Source: Gammaproteobacteria bacterium
GTDB lineage: Bacteria > Pseudomonadota > Gammaproteobacteria > Steroidobacterales > GCA-2729495
Length of the DNA stretch: 64,000 nt
NCBI GenBank assembly: GCA_016874095.1
Contig: VGVH01000010.1
Location: 22,841 to 86,840, forward strand
Reading direction: 5' to 3'
Position 1 is the stretch's first letter, and each line of letters opens with the position of its first letter. The notes under the pieces were generated by a model, which saw only the letters and a list, made by a program, of their open reading frames with translations, was not told the origin of the DNA and ran no database searches. This document shows positions 52,627 to 61,665 of the stretch, in pieces. The translations under genes were made by a program, and so were the position numbers.

Positions 52627-53423
52627 CAGGGGTCCTCCGTTACGCCAGGCTCATCCGTCGGCGCCAGGAATTCGGTCAGCCGGTAGTCGGCCGGCAAACT
52701 GAAATAGCCTGCCTCGAATTCCTGCGGATCATACGCCGTGATGTCGCGTCTGACGCGTTCGATCGGCAGCCATTCGCCATTCCCTGTCCTGCGACGCCGC
52801 TCGATCTGATGCCGCAGCGGCAGGCCGTCGGCCTGTATGCGCTCCAGGGCATCGCGCAGCTCCGGCGAAGCCGCCCCGGCACCCGCGTCCTCGGCAACCC
52901 GCCACTGGCGCCAGGCCGTCAGGTCATCGCGCCAGGGCACGCCCCAGATCTCGTGGCGCTCCTCGTGCTGAACGGCAGCGCCGGGCGCCGCCGCCCGTAC
53001 TTCGGTATAGCGAAGGTCGTAGACGCGGCGGCGGGTACGCTGACCCAAAACCCGTTCGCCATCGACCGCGGACGCCTCGACCAGCGAGACCTCGCGCAGG
53101 TCGATATCGACATCGGCCGGCTGCCCACCCACAGGCTTCAGGCCAGTGGCCTCCACCGGTGCTGCTTCGGCGCGCGCCGGATCGACAAGAAATGCGTCGC
53201 TCAGCGTGATCAGCAGGTAGGCGCCCGGCGTGGCGGCTGACTCTTCGCCTTTCTCGGTCATCACACGGCAGGCGTCAGCCTGCGCGTGTACGAGGCGGAT
53301 GGCCGCAACGGAAAACCCGACGCCCTGGAAGGCCGTGGTCTGCACTTCGCGAAACACAACGCCACTCCTTGCCGTATCGAGAACGGCCAGGAATGCGAGC
53401 ACTGCCAAGGCACTACGTGGCAT
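52626..53423 (-). CDS. Secreted protein of unknown function
   Basis: About 265 residues from the chosen ATG. MPRSALAVLAFLAVLDTARSG is a signal peptide. The mature part is rich in beta-strand-like segments (VVFREVQTTAFQGVGF, RRVYDLRYTEVRAA) and ends with acidic and Pro-rich residues; no family recognised. An in-frame ATG 19 codons upstream is possible. The stop overlaps the GFA gene start. Confidence 0.65.
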   Translation of the reverse strand: MPRSALAVLAFLAVLDTARSGVVFREVQTTAFQGVGFSVAAIRLVHAQADACRVMTEKGEESAATPGAYLLITLSDAFLVDPARAEAAPVEATGLKPVGGQPADVDIDLREVSLVEASAVDGERVLGQRTRRRVYDLRYTEVRAAAPGAAVQHEERHEIWGVPWRDDLTAWRQWRVAEDAGAGAASPELRDALERIQADGLPLRHQIERRRRTGNGEWLPIERVRRDITAYDPQEFEAGYFSLPADYRLTEFLAPTDEPGVTEDP

Positions 53424-53603
53424 GACCACCCGGCTGAACCAGCCTCCCGCCATTGTCCGTTGCCCGGATCGTTCTGACAACGACCGGACGGTCGTCCGGC
53501 AGGCGGCACTGGACCGGACTCCCGTCGCCGAACTGCCGAGCAGCCGGCCTGCCTGAGTGACGTGGTACTGTCACCCCCGGCAAGCGGCCGGGAGGCACCG
53601 ACC

Positions 53604-54038
53604 ATGATCCGTGGCTTTCACCATGCGGCGCTGTCGACCGCGGATGTCGACCGCTGCGTCGACTTCTACACCCGCGTGCTCGGCTGCGAAGTGGCGTGGA
53701 CCTTCGGCTGGCCCGCCGGTACGCCGGCCGCCGATGAAGTCACCGGGCTGCGCAACTCCTCCGCACGGGCCGCGATGCTCAAGCTCGGCCCCACGCATCT
53801 CGAGATTTTCGAGTTCAGCTCGCCGGTCCCGAAGGCCGTGCACGGCGACCGGCCCGCCTGCGACCACGGCATCACGCACATCTGCCTGGAAGTCGAGGAC
53901 ATCCATGGCGAGTACGAGCGGCTGAGAAAAGCCGGGATGCGCTTCCACTGCCCGCCGCAGGCGCAGGACACCGGCTGGGTGACCTACGGCCGCGACTGCG
54001 ACGGCAATATCGTCGAGCTGCTGCAGTTCGGCGGGTGA
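53604..54038 (+). CDS. VOC/glyoxalase-fold metalloprotein
   Basis: 144 residues of two beta-alpha-beta-beta-beta modules. Ligand candidates: His in FHHAALSTADVDRCVDFY, Glu in HLEIFEF, His in GITHICLEVEDI and Glu in NIVELLQFGG, the order of glyoxalase I/methylmalonyl-CoA epimerase-like proteins. GGGAGG precedes the ATG at 53604, which is preferred to an in-frame start 14 codons earlier. Substrate unknown. Confidence 0.85.
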   Translation: MIRGFHHAALSTADVDRCVDFYTRVLGCEVAWTFGWPAGTPAADEVTGLRNSSARAAMLKLGPTHLEIFEFSSPVPKAVHGDRPACDHGITHICLEVEDIHGEYERLRKAGMRFHCPPQAQDTGWVTYGRDCDGNIVELLQFGG

Positions 54039-54053
54039 CGAAGGTAACCGGAT

Positions 54054-54620
54054 ATGACATCGCTCTCCTCCCTGCTCCACCGCCTGGCTACGCGCTGGAC
54101 GATACTGTTCGTCACCCTGGTGTATGCGTATTTCATCGCCAGCATCATGCCGGCGCAGAGCCTCGAGAGCAGCGCTTACGCCGGTGACTGGGGGGCGCCG
54201 GACCGGCAGCTCCATTACTCGCCGGAGGAGTTCTACGCCCAGGTCTCGACCTGGGGCGAGGCCGGGCAGCGGCACTACATCGACTTCCGGCTCGGACTGG
54301 ACATCGTCTGGGCTTTCGCCTACTCCGGCTTTCTCATCCTTGTGACGAGCGCGGCGCTGCGTTACGCAGTTCCGGCCGGCGACGGGCGCCTGAAGCTCAA
54401 CCTCGCCGGCATCGTCCCGCTCGTGTCGGACCTGTTCGAGAACGCGCTCGGCATCTGGCTGGTTGCGGAGTGGCCCACGCGTCACGACCTTGTCGCCGCG
54501 CTGGCGGCCGCAGTGACGTTCATCAAGTGGTCGTCGCTGGTCGCCGCCCACGTCGTGATGATCGTGGCGATCGTGATGTCCATCAGAACCTGGATCAGAA
54601 AGCGTGGCGCCCATGCCTGA
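54054..54620 (+). CDS. Four-helix membrane protein
   Basis: 188 residues with four hydrophobic segments (WTILFVTLVYAYFIASIM; IVWAFAYSGFLILVTSAAL; LAGIVPLVSDLFENALGIWL; LVAAHVVMIVAIVMSI) and a hydrophilic loop after the first. No family recognised. The gene overlaps the following SDR start, so the two are probably translated together. Confidence 0.7.
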   Translation: MTSLSSLLHRLATRWTILFVTLVYAYFIASIMPAQSLESSAYAGDWGAPDRQLHYSPEEFYAQVSTWGEAGQRHYIDFRLGLDIVWAFAYSGFLILVTSAALRYAVPAGDGRLKLNLAGIVPLVSDLFENALGIWLVAEWPTRHDLVAALAAAVTFIKWSSLVAAHVVMIVAIVMSIRTWIRKRGAHA

Positions 54621-55353
54621 GGCCGGCAACTTTCCTGCCGGGCAGCCGACCGTGCTCATCACCGGCGCAAGCCGCGGCCTCGGGCTGGAGTTCGCGCGTC
54701 AGTACGCGGCCGCCGGCTGGAACGTGGTTGCCACCTGCCGGTCGCCAGCGACAGCAGGCGATCTGCAGGCGCTTGCCGCCGCTGCGACAAGCGTCGTCGT
54801 CGAGCCGCTGGACGTGACCGATGACGCCGCAGTAGTGGCGCTGGCGCAGCGCTACGCCACACAGCCGATCGACGTGCTGCTCACCAACGCGGGCGTCTAC
54901 GGCACGCTTGCAAAACAGTCGCTGGGCACGATGGATTTCGAGGAAGCCAGGCGCGTCTTCGACATCAACGCGCTCGGCGCGCTGCGCGTGGCGCATGCTT
55001 TCCTGGACAATGTCGCCCGCAGCGCCCAGAAGAAAATCGTGAGCCTCGGCGGCGGCCTCGGTGCGCAGAGCATCGGCAGCCTGTTCGGCGGTCACTACTT
55101 CATGAAGATGAGCAAGGCAGCGCACCTGATCGCGATGGGTACGCTGCAGACTGAAGTGAAGGATCGCGGCATCACGGTGGCCATGATCTCGCCCGGCCGT
55201 GTGGATACGCAGTTGATGCGCGATTCCGGCTGGACGGGTGAATCGCTCAAGGCAGCCGACAGTGCTGCTCTCGTCATCGCCCGTATCGCGGCGCTGGAGC
55301 CGTCGATGCGCGGGCGACTCGTTACCTATGACGGCAAGCTGATCCCGTGGTAA
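54613..55353 (+). CDS. SDR-like protein with substituted catalytic Tyr
   Basis: 246 residues from the ATG at 54613 (an earlier one is at 54604). The nucleotide-binding loop TGASRGLG and LTNAGVYG are intact. Where the YxxxK Tyr should be, the sequence reads MKMSKAA, four places before Lys is Met, and the catalytic Ser region is SLGGGLGAQ. The Tat-signal SDR at 20833 keeps Tyr in YRSSK. So this protein may be a binding or regulatory SDR or use another residue. It ends KLIPW, as the paralogue ends DVLPW. Confidence 0.82.
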   Translation: MPEAGNFPAGQPTVLITGASRGLGLEFARQYAAAGWNVVATCRSPATAGDLQALAAAATSVVVEPLDVTDDAAVVALAQRYATQPIDVLLTNAGVYGTLAKQSLGTMDFEEARRVFDINALGALRVAHAFLDNVARSAQKKIVSLGGGLGAQSIGSLFGGHYFMKMSKAAHLIAMGTLQTEVKDRGITVAMISPGRVDTQLMRDSGWTGESLKAADSAALVIARIAALEPSMRGRLVTYDGKLIPW

Positions 55354-55365
55354 CGCCGGCCAACG

Positions 55366-55662
55366 TCAGTGATGGGGCTGCGAGAAGTCCTTCTTGCAGG
55401 ATGGGCAGGCCGAACCCTTGAAGATCGGCGCGTACACGCCCGCATCGAGCGCCGCCTGCCAGAACCAGCGCGACTCGCAACCCGGGCACCGCACCGTGAG
55501 CATCGTGAACAGGTAGCCGGCGACGGCGATGACGGTGCCGGCAGTCCAGGTGATGCCGCTCGCTTGGCTGAGCGGCGCGACGCTGCCGCCGATCAGCGCG
55601 CCAATTCCGATGAGGAGTTTCCAGGTCTGCCCGGTCGCGCCGAGCACCGAGCTGCCAGCCAA
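55366..55662 (-). CDS. Small membrane protein with zinc-ribbon-like Cys
   Basis: 98 residues. Two hydrophobic helices (LLIGIGALIGGSVAPL and AGTVIAVAGYLFTMLTV) are followed by CPGC and CPSC pairs, spaced like a zinc ribbon, and a terminal HH. No family recognised. Short distance to the next gene on the same strand suggests co-transcription. Confidence 0.6.
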   Translation of the reverse strand: MAGSSVLGATGQTWKLLIGIGALIGGSVAPLSQASGITWTAGTVIAVAGYLFTMLTVRCPGCESRWFWQAALDAGVYAPIFKGSACPSCKKDFSQPHH

Positions 55663-55680
55663 TGCGGTTCCTTTCCCTGC

Positions 55681-56058
55681 TCAGTCCTTGCGGTGGATCG
55701 TGATCTCGATACTGCCCCTGGGCCCGAAGATCCAGGAACCCACCCAGCTTACGAGACTGACCACGATCGCGCCGAGACACGCGTCGCGGAACGCGTCGAC
55801 GCTGAAGCCGGGCAGCAGGCCGGCGACCAGGGCCAGGCAGATGCCGTTGACGACCAGCAGGAAGAGCCCGAGGGTCAGGATGGTTAACGGCAGGGTGAGG
55901 ATCACGATGAGCGGCCGCACGACAGCATTGACGAGGCCGAGCAGCACCGCCGCGAGCACGAGGCTGGCCGGGCCGTCGAAACGCAACCCGTCGATCAGTT
56001 CGGTGGCGAGCCAGAGGCCCAGGGCGGCTATCGCCGCGCGCAGGAAGAAGTTCGTCAT
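55681..56058 (-). CDS. Phage-holin-family/DUF360-like four-helix membrane protein
   Basis: 125 residues with four membrane helices (MTNFFLRAAIAALGLWLA; LAAVLLGLVNAVVRPLIVILT; LTLGLFLLVVNGICLALVAGLLP; LGAIVVSLVSWVGSWIF). NAVVRPLIVILTLPLTILTLG is the signature of the widespread 'phage holin family' of small bacterial membrane proteins. Despite the name these are not in a prophage context here. Function unknown. Confidence 0.8.
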   Translation of the reverse strand: MTNFFLRAAIAALGLWLATELIDGLRFDGPASLVLAAVLLGLVNAVVRPLIVILTLPLTILTLGLFLLVVNGICLALVAGLLPGFSVDAFRDACLGAIVVSLVSWVGSWIFGPRGSIEITIHRKD

Positions 56059-56067
56059 GGATGGATC

Positions 56068-56322
56068 CTAGCCCCCCGAGCGGCGCACCGTCCAACCCCG
56101 TTTGCCGAGTTCGGCGACGAGGAGGTCGCGGTGGTCGCCCTGGATTTCGATGCTGCCATCGCGCACGGTGCCGCCCGAACCGCAGCGGCGCTTGAGTTCG
56201 GTCGCCAGCAATTCGAGTTCCGCGCCGGCCAGCGGCACGCCGCTGACGACCGTGACTCCCTTGCCCTTGCGGCCCTGGGTCTGCCGGCCTACTCGCACGA
56301 TGCCGTCGCCCTTCGGTTTCAC
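56068..56322 (-). CDS. yciH: YciH/SUI1-type translation factor, short form
   Basis: 84 residues containing the SUI1 core: GRQTQGRKGKGVTVVSGVP, LKRRCGSGGTVRDGSIEIQGDHR and a final strand. E. coli YciH has about 108 residues and an N-terminal Cys-containing segment; that part is missing, since a stop lies a few codons upstream. GTG at 56322 is the only reasonable start, and it overlaps an AGGAGG. The gene abuts the glutathione-transferase remnant, so the missing 5' part may be lost through the same rearrangement, though short forms occur naturally. Confidence 0.75.
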   Translation of the reverse strand: MKPKGDGIVRVGRQTQGRKGKGVTVVSGVPLAGAELELLATELKRRCGSGGTVRDGSIEIQGDHRDLLVAELGKRGWTVRRSGG

Positions 56323-56332
56323 CTCCTGATCC

Positions 56333-56443
56333 TCAGCTCTTCAACCCGCGAGGCAACAGCTCGTAGGGATGGCGCCAGCGCGGCTGGGCCGCTATGCGCT
56401 CAGTCCAGCGCAGCAGGTGCGGGAAGTTGCCGAGGTCGATGCC
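56333..56443 (-). pseudogene. 3' end of a glutathione S-transferase gene
   Basis: The last 36 codons read GIDLGNFPHLLRWTERIAAQ and on to HPYELLPRGLKS before the stop. This is the C-terminal helix and tail common to bacterial GSTs (residues around FPxLxRWxxRIAAxP). Upstream of about 56443 the sequence changes to an integrase fragment. The rest of the GST is missing. Confidence 0.7.
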
Positions 56444-56777
56444 AGGAAAAGCCGTCAGCGGTATACGGGTTGCCGCCTCGCGTGCAAATGAGCGTGCGTC
56501 GGACCTGCGGCGGGTAGTCCTTGGCGCGTTTGATGACGGCTCGCAGCTGGTCGGACCACTCCACCACGAGGGCTCTCCCGGTCTTGCCTTGCCGGAACAG
56601 GATGCCGTCGTCGGTTAACTGGTCGCGTGTCAGGCTCAGGAGGTCGCCCCGGCGCTGGCCGGTTAGGACGGCCAAGTCCATGGCCATCTGCACCAGCAAG
56701 GCCCCAGGCTTCGATTTCCCGGACTTTGGCCAGATACGCAGCCTGGAAACCAGGTGGTGTAGACAAATCACACCCAA
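56444..56777 (-). pseudogene. Tyrosine recombinase (phage integrase) fragment
   Basis: The minus strand contains MAMDLAVLTGQRRGDLLSLT, whose Arg is the first catalytic Arg of tyrosine recombinases, then DDGILFRQGKTGRALVVEWS and GGNPYTADGFSW. The rest of the catalytic domain, with the nucleophile Tyr, is absent, and upstream the frame is disturbed. It joins directly to the GST remnant, so this is a scar of an integrated element after deletion. Confidence 0.75.
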
Positions 56778-56840
56778 GACTAGGAGCGCGCCGGCCCGTC
56801 AACCAGACGCGCTCCCTTTATAAGTCAGTCGAGCAAAGGG

Positions 56841-57260
56841 CTACGTCTTGGTGTAGGTTGTGCTGTTGGTCGAAGTTGTTTTCACAACCTGGTAGCCCTT
56901 CTTCGCTTCCATTTTGTCACACATATCCTTCGGAGAGTTCGAAGACATGAACTTTTCGCCAACCGACTCGCAGGTAGCCTTGTAGTGCTTTGTCCAGGTC
57001 AGCGACTTCAGATTTGGATTGCTTTTAATCTCCGAGTTTATTTCATCAACCGCTTCGTCGCACTGCTGGGAGTACGAGGCGTCATCCTGACGCGCTTCGT
57101 ACAGAAGTCCGATATAGCCGGTCGGCGTCGGCGCGGACCAGCCACACAGGCGCGAGCCCGACTGCGCCATCGCAGGCGTCGCCGGAACAACCAAGACCAT
57201 TGCGCCGAGCACCGCGCTCGCCACGGCGCCAGACGTCAAGAAAAGCGAAGATGCCTTCAT
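56841..57260 (-). CDS. Orphan secreted protein, AT-richer than surroundings
   Basis: 139 residues. Signal peptide MKASSLFLTSGAVASAVLGA... ending PAMA-Q. Mature part has four Cys (LCGW, QQCDEAV, ATCESV, DMCDKM), likely two disulfides, and a Thr/Ser-rich end (TTSTNSTTYTKT). GGGAG lies 8 nt before the ATG at 57260. Base composition is clearly less GC-rich than neighbours, and it lies between an integrase fragment and an IS91-type element, so it was probably acquired horizontally. No family recognised. The 304 nt on its upstream side hold no gene; GGACGAA...TTCGTCC there is a weak inverted repeat. Confidence 0.7.
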   Translation of the reverse strand: MKASSLFLTSGAVASAVLGAMVLVVPATPAMAQSGSRLCGWSAPTPTGYIGLLYEARQDDASYSQQCDEAVDEINSEIKSNPNLKSLTWTKHYKATCESVGEKFMSSNSPKDMCDKMEAKKGYQVVKTTSTNSTTYTKT

Positions 57261-57564
57261 GATTATTTCTCCCATTTGATTGTTAGAGGTTTCGAGACAG
57301 ACGGGACGAAGGCCTCATTCCTTGGACCGTTCGTCCTCTACACTAGGCGTCCCCTCCCGTATGGATAGTAAGTTCAAACGCGCTGCTTCGCCCAGTGTAG
57401 CCGCCGCTCGCGACATTGGCCGCCTGCGCTGACCGCCGGCGAGGACAACGGCGGCCTGTTGCACTGCGCACAATCTGCACTCGACATCGAGTTTCTCGCA
57501 GCGCACATGAAGCGTGGCGCAGCCGTTCCCGCCGCACCCCTGATCCGGGCGCGCTGCAGTGGTT

Positions 57565-59100
57565 CTAACCGAGATCCAGCTCCCCCTGTCCCGGCGGACC
57601 GCGAGGCCCGTGCACTATGGTGTCGGCAGCCGCTATCCACCGCACCGCTTCCCGCTCCGCCAGGTGCCCCAGAATCCTGGCGATGATCCCGGGCGCCTCG
57701 ATGCTGGCGATGATCTTCAGCTTCCCGCCACAGCCCGCACAGCGCTCGATCTCGATGCCGAAGACCCGCTTCAGTCGCTGCGCCCAGTGCATCGCCACGT
57801 GCCGCGGCAGCAGCGGCTTCGGTGATTCAGTTGATGACTCTTGCGGGCTGGCTGGCAAGGTCACCGCGCCCCTGCCCCGCCCGGCCGGCGTCACCGCCGC
57901 ACGCAGCCGGCTATTGGGGGCCAACACGCCGTGGAACCGCGTCAGGTGCATCCGTGGCGGTGGCACCAGCGCCGCCAGCCGGGCCATCAGGTCCAGCGGC
58001 TCCAGAATGATGTGCGTGGTGCCGTCGCGGTACGGCGTCTTCAATTGATAGCGCACCTGACCGGACGCCGTCAGCGCCAGCCGCTCGCTCGCGATGGGCG
58101 GGCGGCTCACGTAGCGACAGAGCCGCTCCAACTTCTCGCGTTGCCTGGGTGCGATGGCCACACCCGCATGCAACGAGAACCCGCCAGACCGGGCGGCACC
58201 GTTCCCATCACTCGCCTCGAGCGGCCGGGTCGGCAGCGTCTGCAAGGTGAACAGCTTCTGCCCGGCCCTGGGGCCCACCGCGATCCGGTAGGTGATCGAG
58301 TGGCCGATCAGGTCATCCAGCGCACCGGGCTCTGCGCCCGCACTCAGCCAAGCGCTCTCCAGATCGCGCTCGATCAGGCCGCTTCTCTCCAGCGTGCGGC
58401 CGATGCGCGCGGCGATCTGCTCGACCAGCTGTTGCAGATCTTTCGGGCCCGGGGCTGACACCGCGCGAAACACCGCCTGGGCTGCTTCATCGAGTCGATA
58501 CGCGCCGTCCAGGAACAGCATGTGGAAGTGGATGTTCAGGTTCAGCGCCGAGCCGAAGCGTTGTACCAGCGTCACCGCGCCTGTGTGCCCAGTGGCTCGG
58601 GTGAGACCAGCTCGTGCCAGCACAAAGCCCGCGATCGCCCGAGTCACCACGGCCAGCACCCGCGTCAGCGCCGCAGGGTTCGTCGCGAGCAGGAACCGCA
58701 ACGCGTGCGGCAGCGACAGCACCCACTGGCGCAGCGGTTGCTCGGGCAACACCTCGTCGGCCAGCAGTGCCGCGGTCTCGACCATGCGCCGTGCGCCACA
58801 CGAGGGACAGAAGCCACGCTTCTTGCAGCTGAACGCCACCAGCGTCTCGGCGTGGCACAGCTCGCAGCGTACGCGCAGGAAGCCCTCTTCGAGGCGGCCG
58901 CACTTCAGGTACGCCTCGAACTCCTGCTGCACACAGGCCGGCAGCGGCCGGCCTGCTACGGATCGGAGCTCACGGAACGCCGGGTAGTGCTGCTCGACCA
59001 GCCGATACAGCAGCGTCGCTTCGGGTCGATGGCGGGTGTAGCCTGGCGGATCGAGAAATAGCGGCGCCCGCAGTCGCGCCGCACGGGCGGCAGCAGACAC
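57565..59100 (-). mobile_element. IS91-family transposase
   Basis: 511 residues, full length. Zinc-binding Cys region (CELCHAETLVAFSC, CPSCGARR), the HUH motif in NIHFHMLFLDGAYR, and the Tyr in LCRYVSRPPIA place it with the HUH rolling-circle transposases of IS91. The domain order and the C-terminal CAGCGGKLKII also match. GTG start at 59100. The exact ends of the element were not found; the ~200 nt to 59303 and the region below 57564 probably contain the two termini. Confidence 0.92.
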
Positions 59101-59303
59101 GATCGGCGTCTCCGCGACAGGCGGTGATGCGAAAGACTACGGCGTCAGGGTCGCCTACCGACCCATCGAATCCGCCGCGTTTGCCAAGAAACGTGCTCCA
59201 TGCGCGAGCACCCGGCCCTGCGCTGCTGATGAACTGCCGTTGCCCGATGCGCCCTCGCCCGGAAAGGCGGCCCGCGCGTCTAGCGGCCAGCTTCTGCCAC
59301 TGA

Positions 59304-60320
59304 TCAGGCCAGCGCCGGCAGCACCTGCTCGCCGAGCAACCTGATCGTCCACTCCGGATTCTCGTAGATGCGCAGCGAGATCTCGGTGAGGCCGTTGGCG
59401 CTGAAGCGCTTCAGCCGCGCGATCTCGTGGTCGAGGTCCTGCACGGCCGAGGCCGAGGTCGCCTTGTCGACGAAGCGCTCCATGATGTCGGCGGGAATGC
59501 CCTCGATGACGTCGCTGCCGGTGTTGAATGCCTTCAGGATGCCTTTCTTGTTCGCGAAGATCACATCCATCTCTTCCTGCGGCAGCAGGTCGCGATAGTA
59601 GTAGTCGGGATACGGCGTGGCGCGGACCGCAAGCCAGCGGCGGGCCTCTTTGTGGGCCGCGGCTTTCGTATCCTTGACGTGCCAGGCCCAGAAATTGTTG
59701 AAGCGCATGCCACTGCCGTCGCGGCCCACCTCTCTGAGTCGTGCGTCGACAATCGCGCGCATGCGTCCGATGTCCTCCGGCGTGTGGTCGCCGGTGAAGA
59801 TGCCGTCGGCGTAGGTCGCAGCCGAGCCCAGCATCATCGGCCCGTTGGCGCAGACCCAGACCATCGGCGGCCTGTCGCCGGCGAAGGACGGGTGGAAATA
59901 CAGCACCTTGTACATCTCGCCCTTGTAGCGCAGCGGCTTGCCGGTGCTGGCAAGCTTCAGGATCTCGACGCACTCACGCACGGCACGCAGCCGCCGTTCC
60001 TGCGGCACGCCCATCGCCGTCGGAGCTCCGCCCGCCCCCGCCGCGATGCCGATGTGGGCGCGACCGCCCGACAGTTCGTTCAGCGTCAGGAGCGACACGG
60101 CCATCTTCATCGGGTGCAGCTCGTACGGCGACACCGCCACGGGTCCGACCGTGATCCGCGAGGTCGCGAGCGCCGCCTGCACAAAATTGATGAACGGGTC
60201 GCGGGCGTCGTGCATGTTCGACACCCACAGGCCGCCGAATCCGTACCGCTCGGCCAGACGCGCCAGCTCGGCGACGCGCGCGCCGGAATGGTTGGCTTCC
60301 AGGATCAGGTCGACGCGCAT
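59304..60320 (-). CDS. Luciferase-like (LLM) flavin-dependent oxidoreductase
   Basis: 338 residues of the LLM/F420-type TIM barrel: LARLAERYGFGGLWVSNMHD, the ITVGPVAVSPYELHPMKMA barrel strand, LSGGRAHIGIAAG and ADGIFTGDHTPEDIG. It lacks domain additions; length suits single-barrel FMN or F420 reductases/monooxygenases. The ATG at 60320 has GGAGG upstream and is preferred to one nine codons earlier. Substrate unknown. Confidence 0.88.
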   Translation of the reverse strand: MRVDLILEANHSGARVAELARLAERYGFGGLWVSNMHDARDPFINFVQAALATSRITVGPVAVSPYELHPMKMAVSLLTLNELSGGRAHIGIAAGAGGAPTAMGVPQERRLRAVRECVEILKLASTGKPLRYKGEMYKVLYFHPSFAGDRPPMVWVCANGPMMLGSAATYADGIFTGDHTPEDIGRMRAIVDARLREVGRDGSGMRFNNFWAWHVKDTKAAAHKEARRWLAVRATPYPDYYYRDLLPQEEMDVIFANKKGILKAFNTGSDVIEGIPADIMERFVDKATSASAVQDLDHEIARLKRFSANGLTEISLRIYENPEWTIRLLGEQVLPALA

Positions 60321-60392
60321 GGTGGTCCTCCGCTTGCCCAAGCGCATTATGACGGGCGCGGTGAGTCTACGGGATGAAAACCGCCGTGACGC

Positions 60393-60887
60393 TCAGGTGC
60401 GACGCCGCACTGCGCACCAGATCTCCATCGTGCCCGTCCCCGATCCCGGATCGAATCGCCAGTCATAACGCTCGAACTCGGGTCCGTGGACCGGTTCGTA
60501 ACCCGACTGCGGCAGCCACTCGTCCCGGATGGCCTGCCAGGCGCGCGGCAACAGGCTCACATGGCCGTGCAACGTGAACACCGCGTAGTGCTGCGCCGGC
60601 ACGCGCATCCGGCCGAGTCCCGCGGGCAACGCCGCAAAGTCACCCACTTCGACACCGCTCAGGTATTCGAGCGAATCGTCCGTCGCGCCGCAGATCGCAC
60701 CGTAGGTCACGCCGACAACGGCGCCCGGCAGCTCGGGCAGCCGTCGCCAGTCCTCCCATTGCGCCACGATGGAGCTGTATGCCGTTGCAAAGGGATGGTG
60801 GCGCCGCAGGCCGGCCAGCAGCATCGGCGGCGCGTCAACGAAGCGCGGCGTGCCGGGGAAACCATCTATGCGCGAATTGCCGCTCAT
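60393..60887 (-). CDS. GyrI-like/AraC effector-binding domain protein
   Basis: 164 residues with the SOUL/GyrI-like fold: VDAPPMLLAGLRRHHPF, GAVVGVTYGAICGAT, MRVPAQHYAVFTLHGHVS and FERYDWRFDPGSGTGTMEIW. These domains bind small cationic or hydrophobic ligands. There is no DNA-binding part, so it is a stand-alone GyrI-like protein. Its ATG overlaps the stop of the upstream membrane gene (ATGA). Confidence 0.78.
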   Translation of the reverse strand: MSGNSRIDGFPGTPRFVDAPPMLLAGLRRHHPFATAYSSIVAQWEDWRRLPELPGAVVGVTYGAICGATDDSLEYLSGVEVGDFAALPAGLGRMRVPAQHYAVFTLHGHVSLLPRAWQAIRDEWLPQSGYEPVHGPEFERYDWRFDPGSGTGTMEIWCAVRRRT

Positions 60888-61294
60888 GGCTCCGGCGTCC
60901 CCGTGTCCCGCTCCCCGCGCGCGAGTTCCGCCCGTGCCGCGGCGGCCAGCGCCTGGTAGCGGCGCCGGAAATCCTCGAGGCGCTCCTCCTCGAGTTCCTC
61001 GAGATCGAGCAGCGCGTTGTGCGCGCCCTGCGTGGCCCGGATCAGCTCGTCGAGTTTGACCTGGATGGCCTCGGTGTCGCGGTTCTGCGTGTTCTGTATC
61101 AGGAACACGATCAGGAATGTCACGATGGTGGTGCCCGTGTTGATCACGAGCTGCCAGGTGTCGCTGTAACCGAACAGCGGCCCGGTGGCGAGCCAGGCGA
61201 CGATGATGCCGAGCGCGAGCACGAACACGCGCGGCCGGCCGCAGAAGCGCGCGGCAGAACGCGCGAGGCGCGTGTACCAGGAGGCGTACGACAT
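60884..61294 (-). CDS. Low-affinity iron permease-like membrane protein
   Basis: 136 residues, two membrane helices (VFVLALGIIVAWLATGPLF and INTGTTIVTFLIVFLIQNTQ) followed by a charged helix. The QNTQNRDTEAIQVKLDELIRA stretch is typical of the small bacterial 'low affinity iron permease' (Fet4-like) family; iron transport has not been shown for these short proteins. AAGGAG precedes the ATG at 61294. Translationally coupled to the GyrI-like gene. Confidence 0.82.
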   Translation of the reverse strand: MSYASWYTRLARSAARFCGRPRVFVLALGIIVAWLATGPLFGYSDTWQLVINTGTTIVTFLIVFLIQNTQNRDTEAIQVKLDELIRATQGAHNALLDLEELEEERLEDFRRRYQALAAAARAELARGERDTGTPEP

Positions 61295-61425
61295 GGGAGA
61301 TCTCCTTCCGGGGCATCGGGTCGAAGCGTCAATGCTTGCACGCGGGCGGCCTGCCAACCACCCCGGACCGCGCTAGACTGCGGACGCAACCGCCACCTGG
61401 CGACTGAAAACCATGGGGATGCGTC

Positions 61426-61647
61426 ATGAAACCGATCTGCATCGTAGCCCTCGTGCTCACGCTCGCAAGCGCCTGCGGTGGTCCACCTGCGAACGAATCC
61501 GGCTCATCGACCGAGCCCGACACTGACCACACCGCCTTGCGCGACGCCGTGCAGGAGCCGCTCGACCGGGCGAGCGCCGTGGGGGATATCACCGCTGGCC
61601 GCAAGGGCGAGCTGGACGAGGCGATGGAGGATGACGGGGGAAGCTGA
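61426..61647 (+). CDS. Small lipoprotein
   Basis: 73 residues, MKPICIVALVLTLASACGG with lipobox, then an acidic tail with HTALRDAVQEPLDRASAVGD, likely a helix. No family recognised. The two genes on either side are on the other strand, so it is probably a single transcription unit. Confidence 0.6.
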   Translation: MKPICIVALVLTLASACGGPPANESGSSTEPDTDHTALRDAVQEPLDRASAVGDITAGRKGELDEAMEDDGGS

Positions 61648-61665
61648 CGCGCCGAAGTCTTTGGC

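Noticed and set aside
55681..56058. Prophage holin
   Set aside because: The family name is historical; no phage genes are near and the neighbours are chromosomal.
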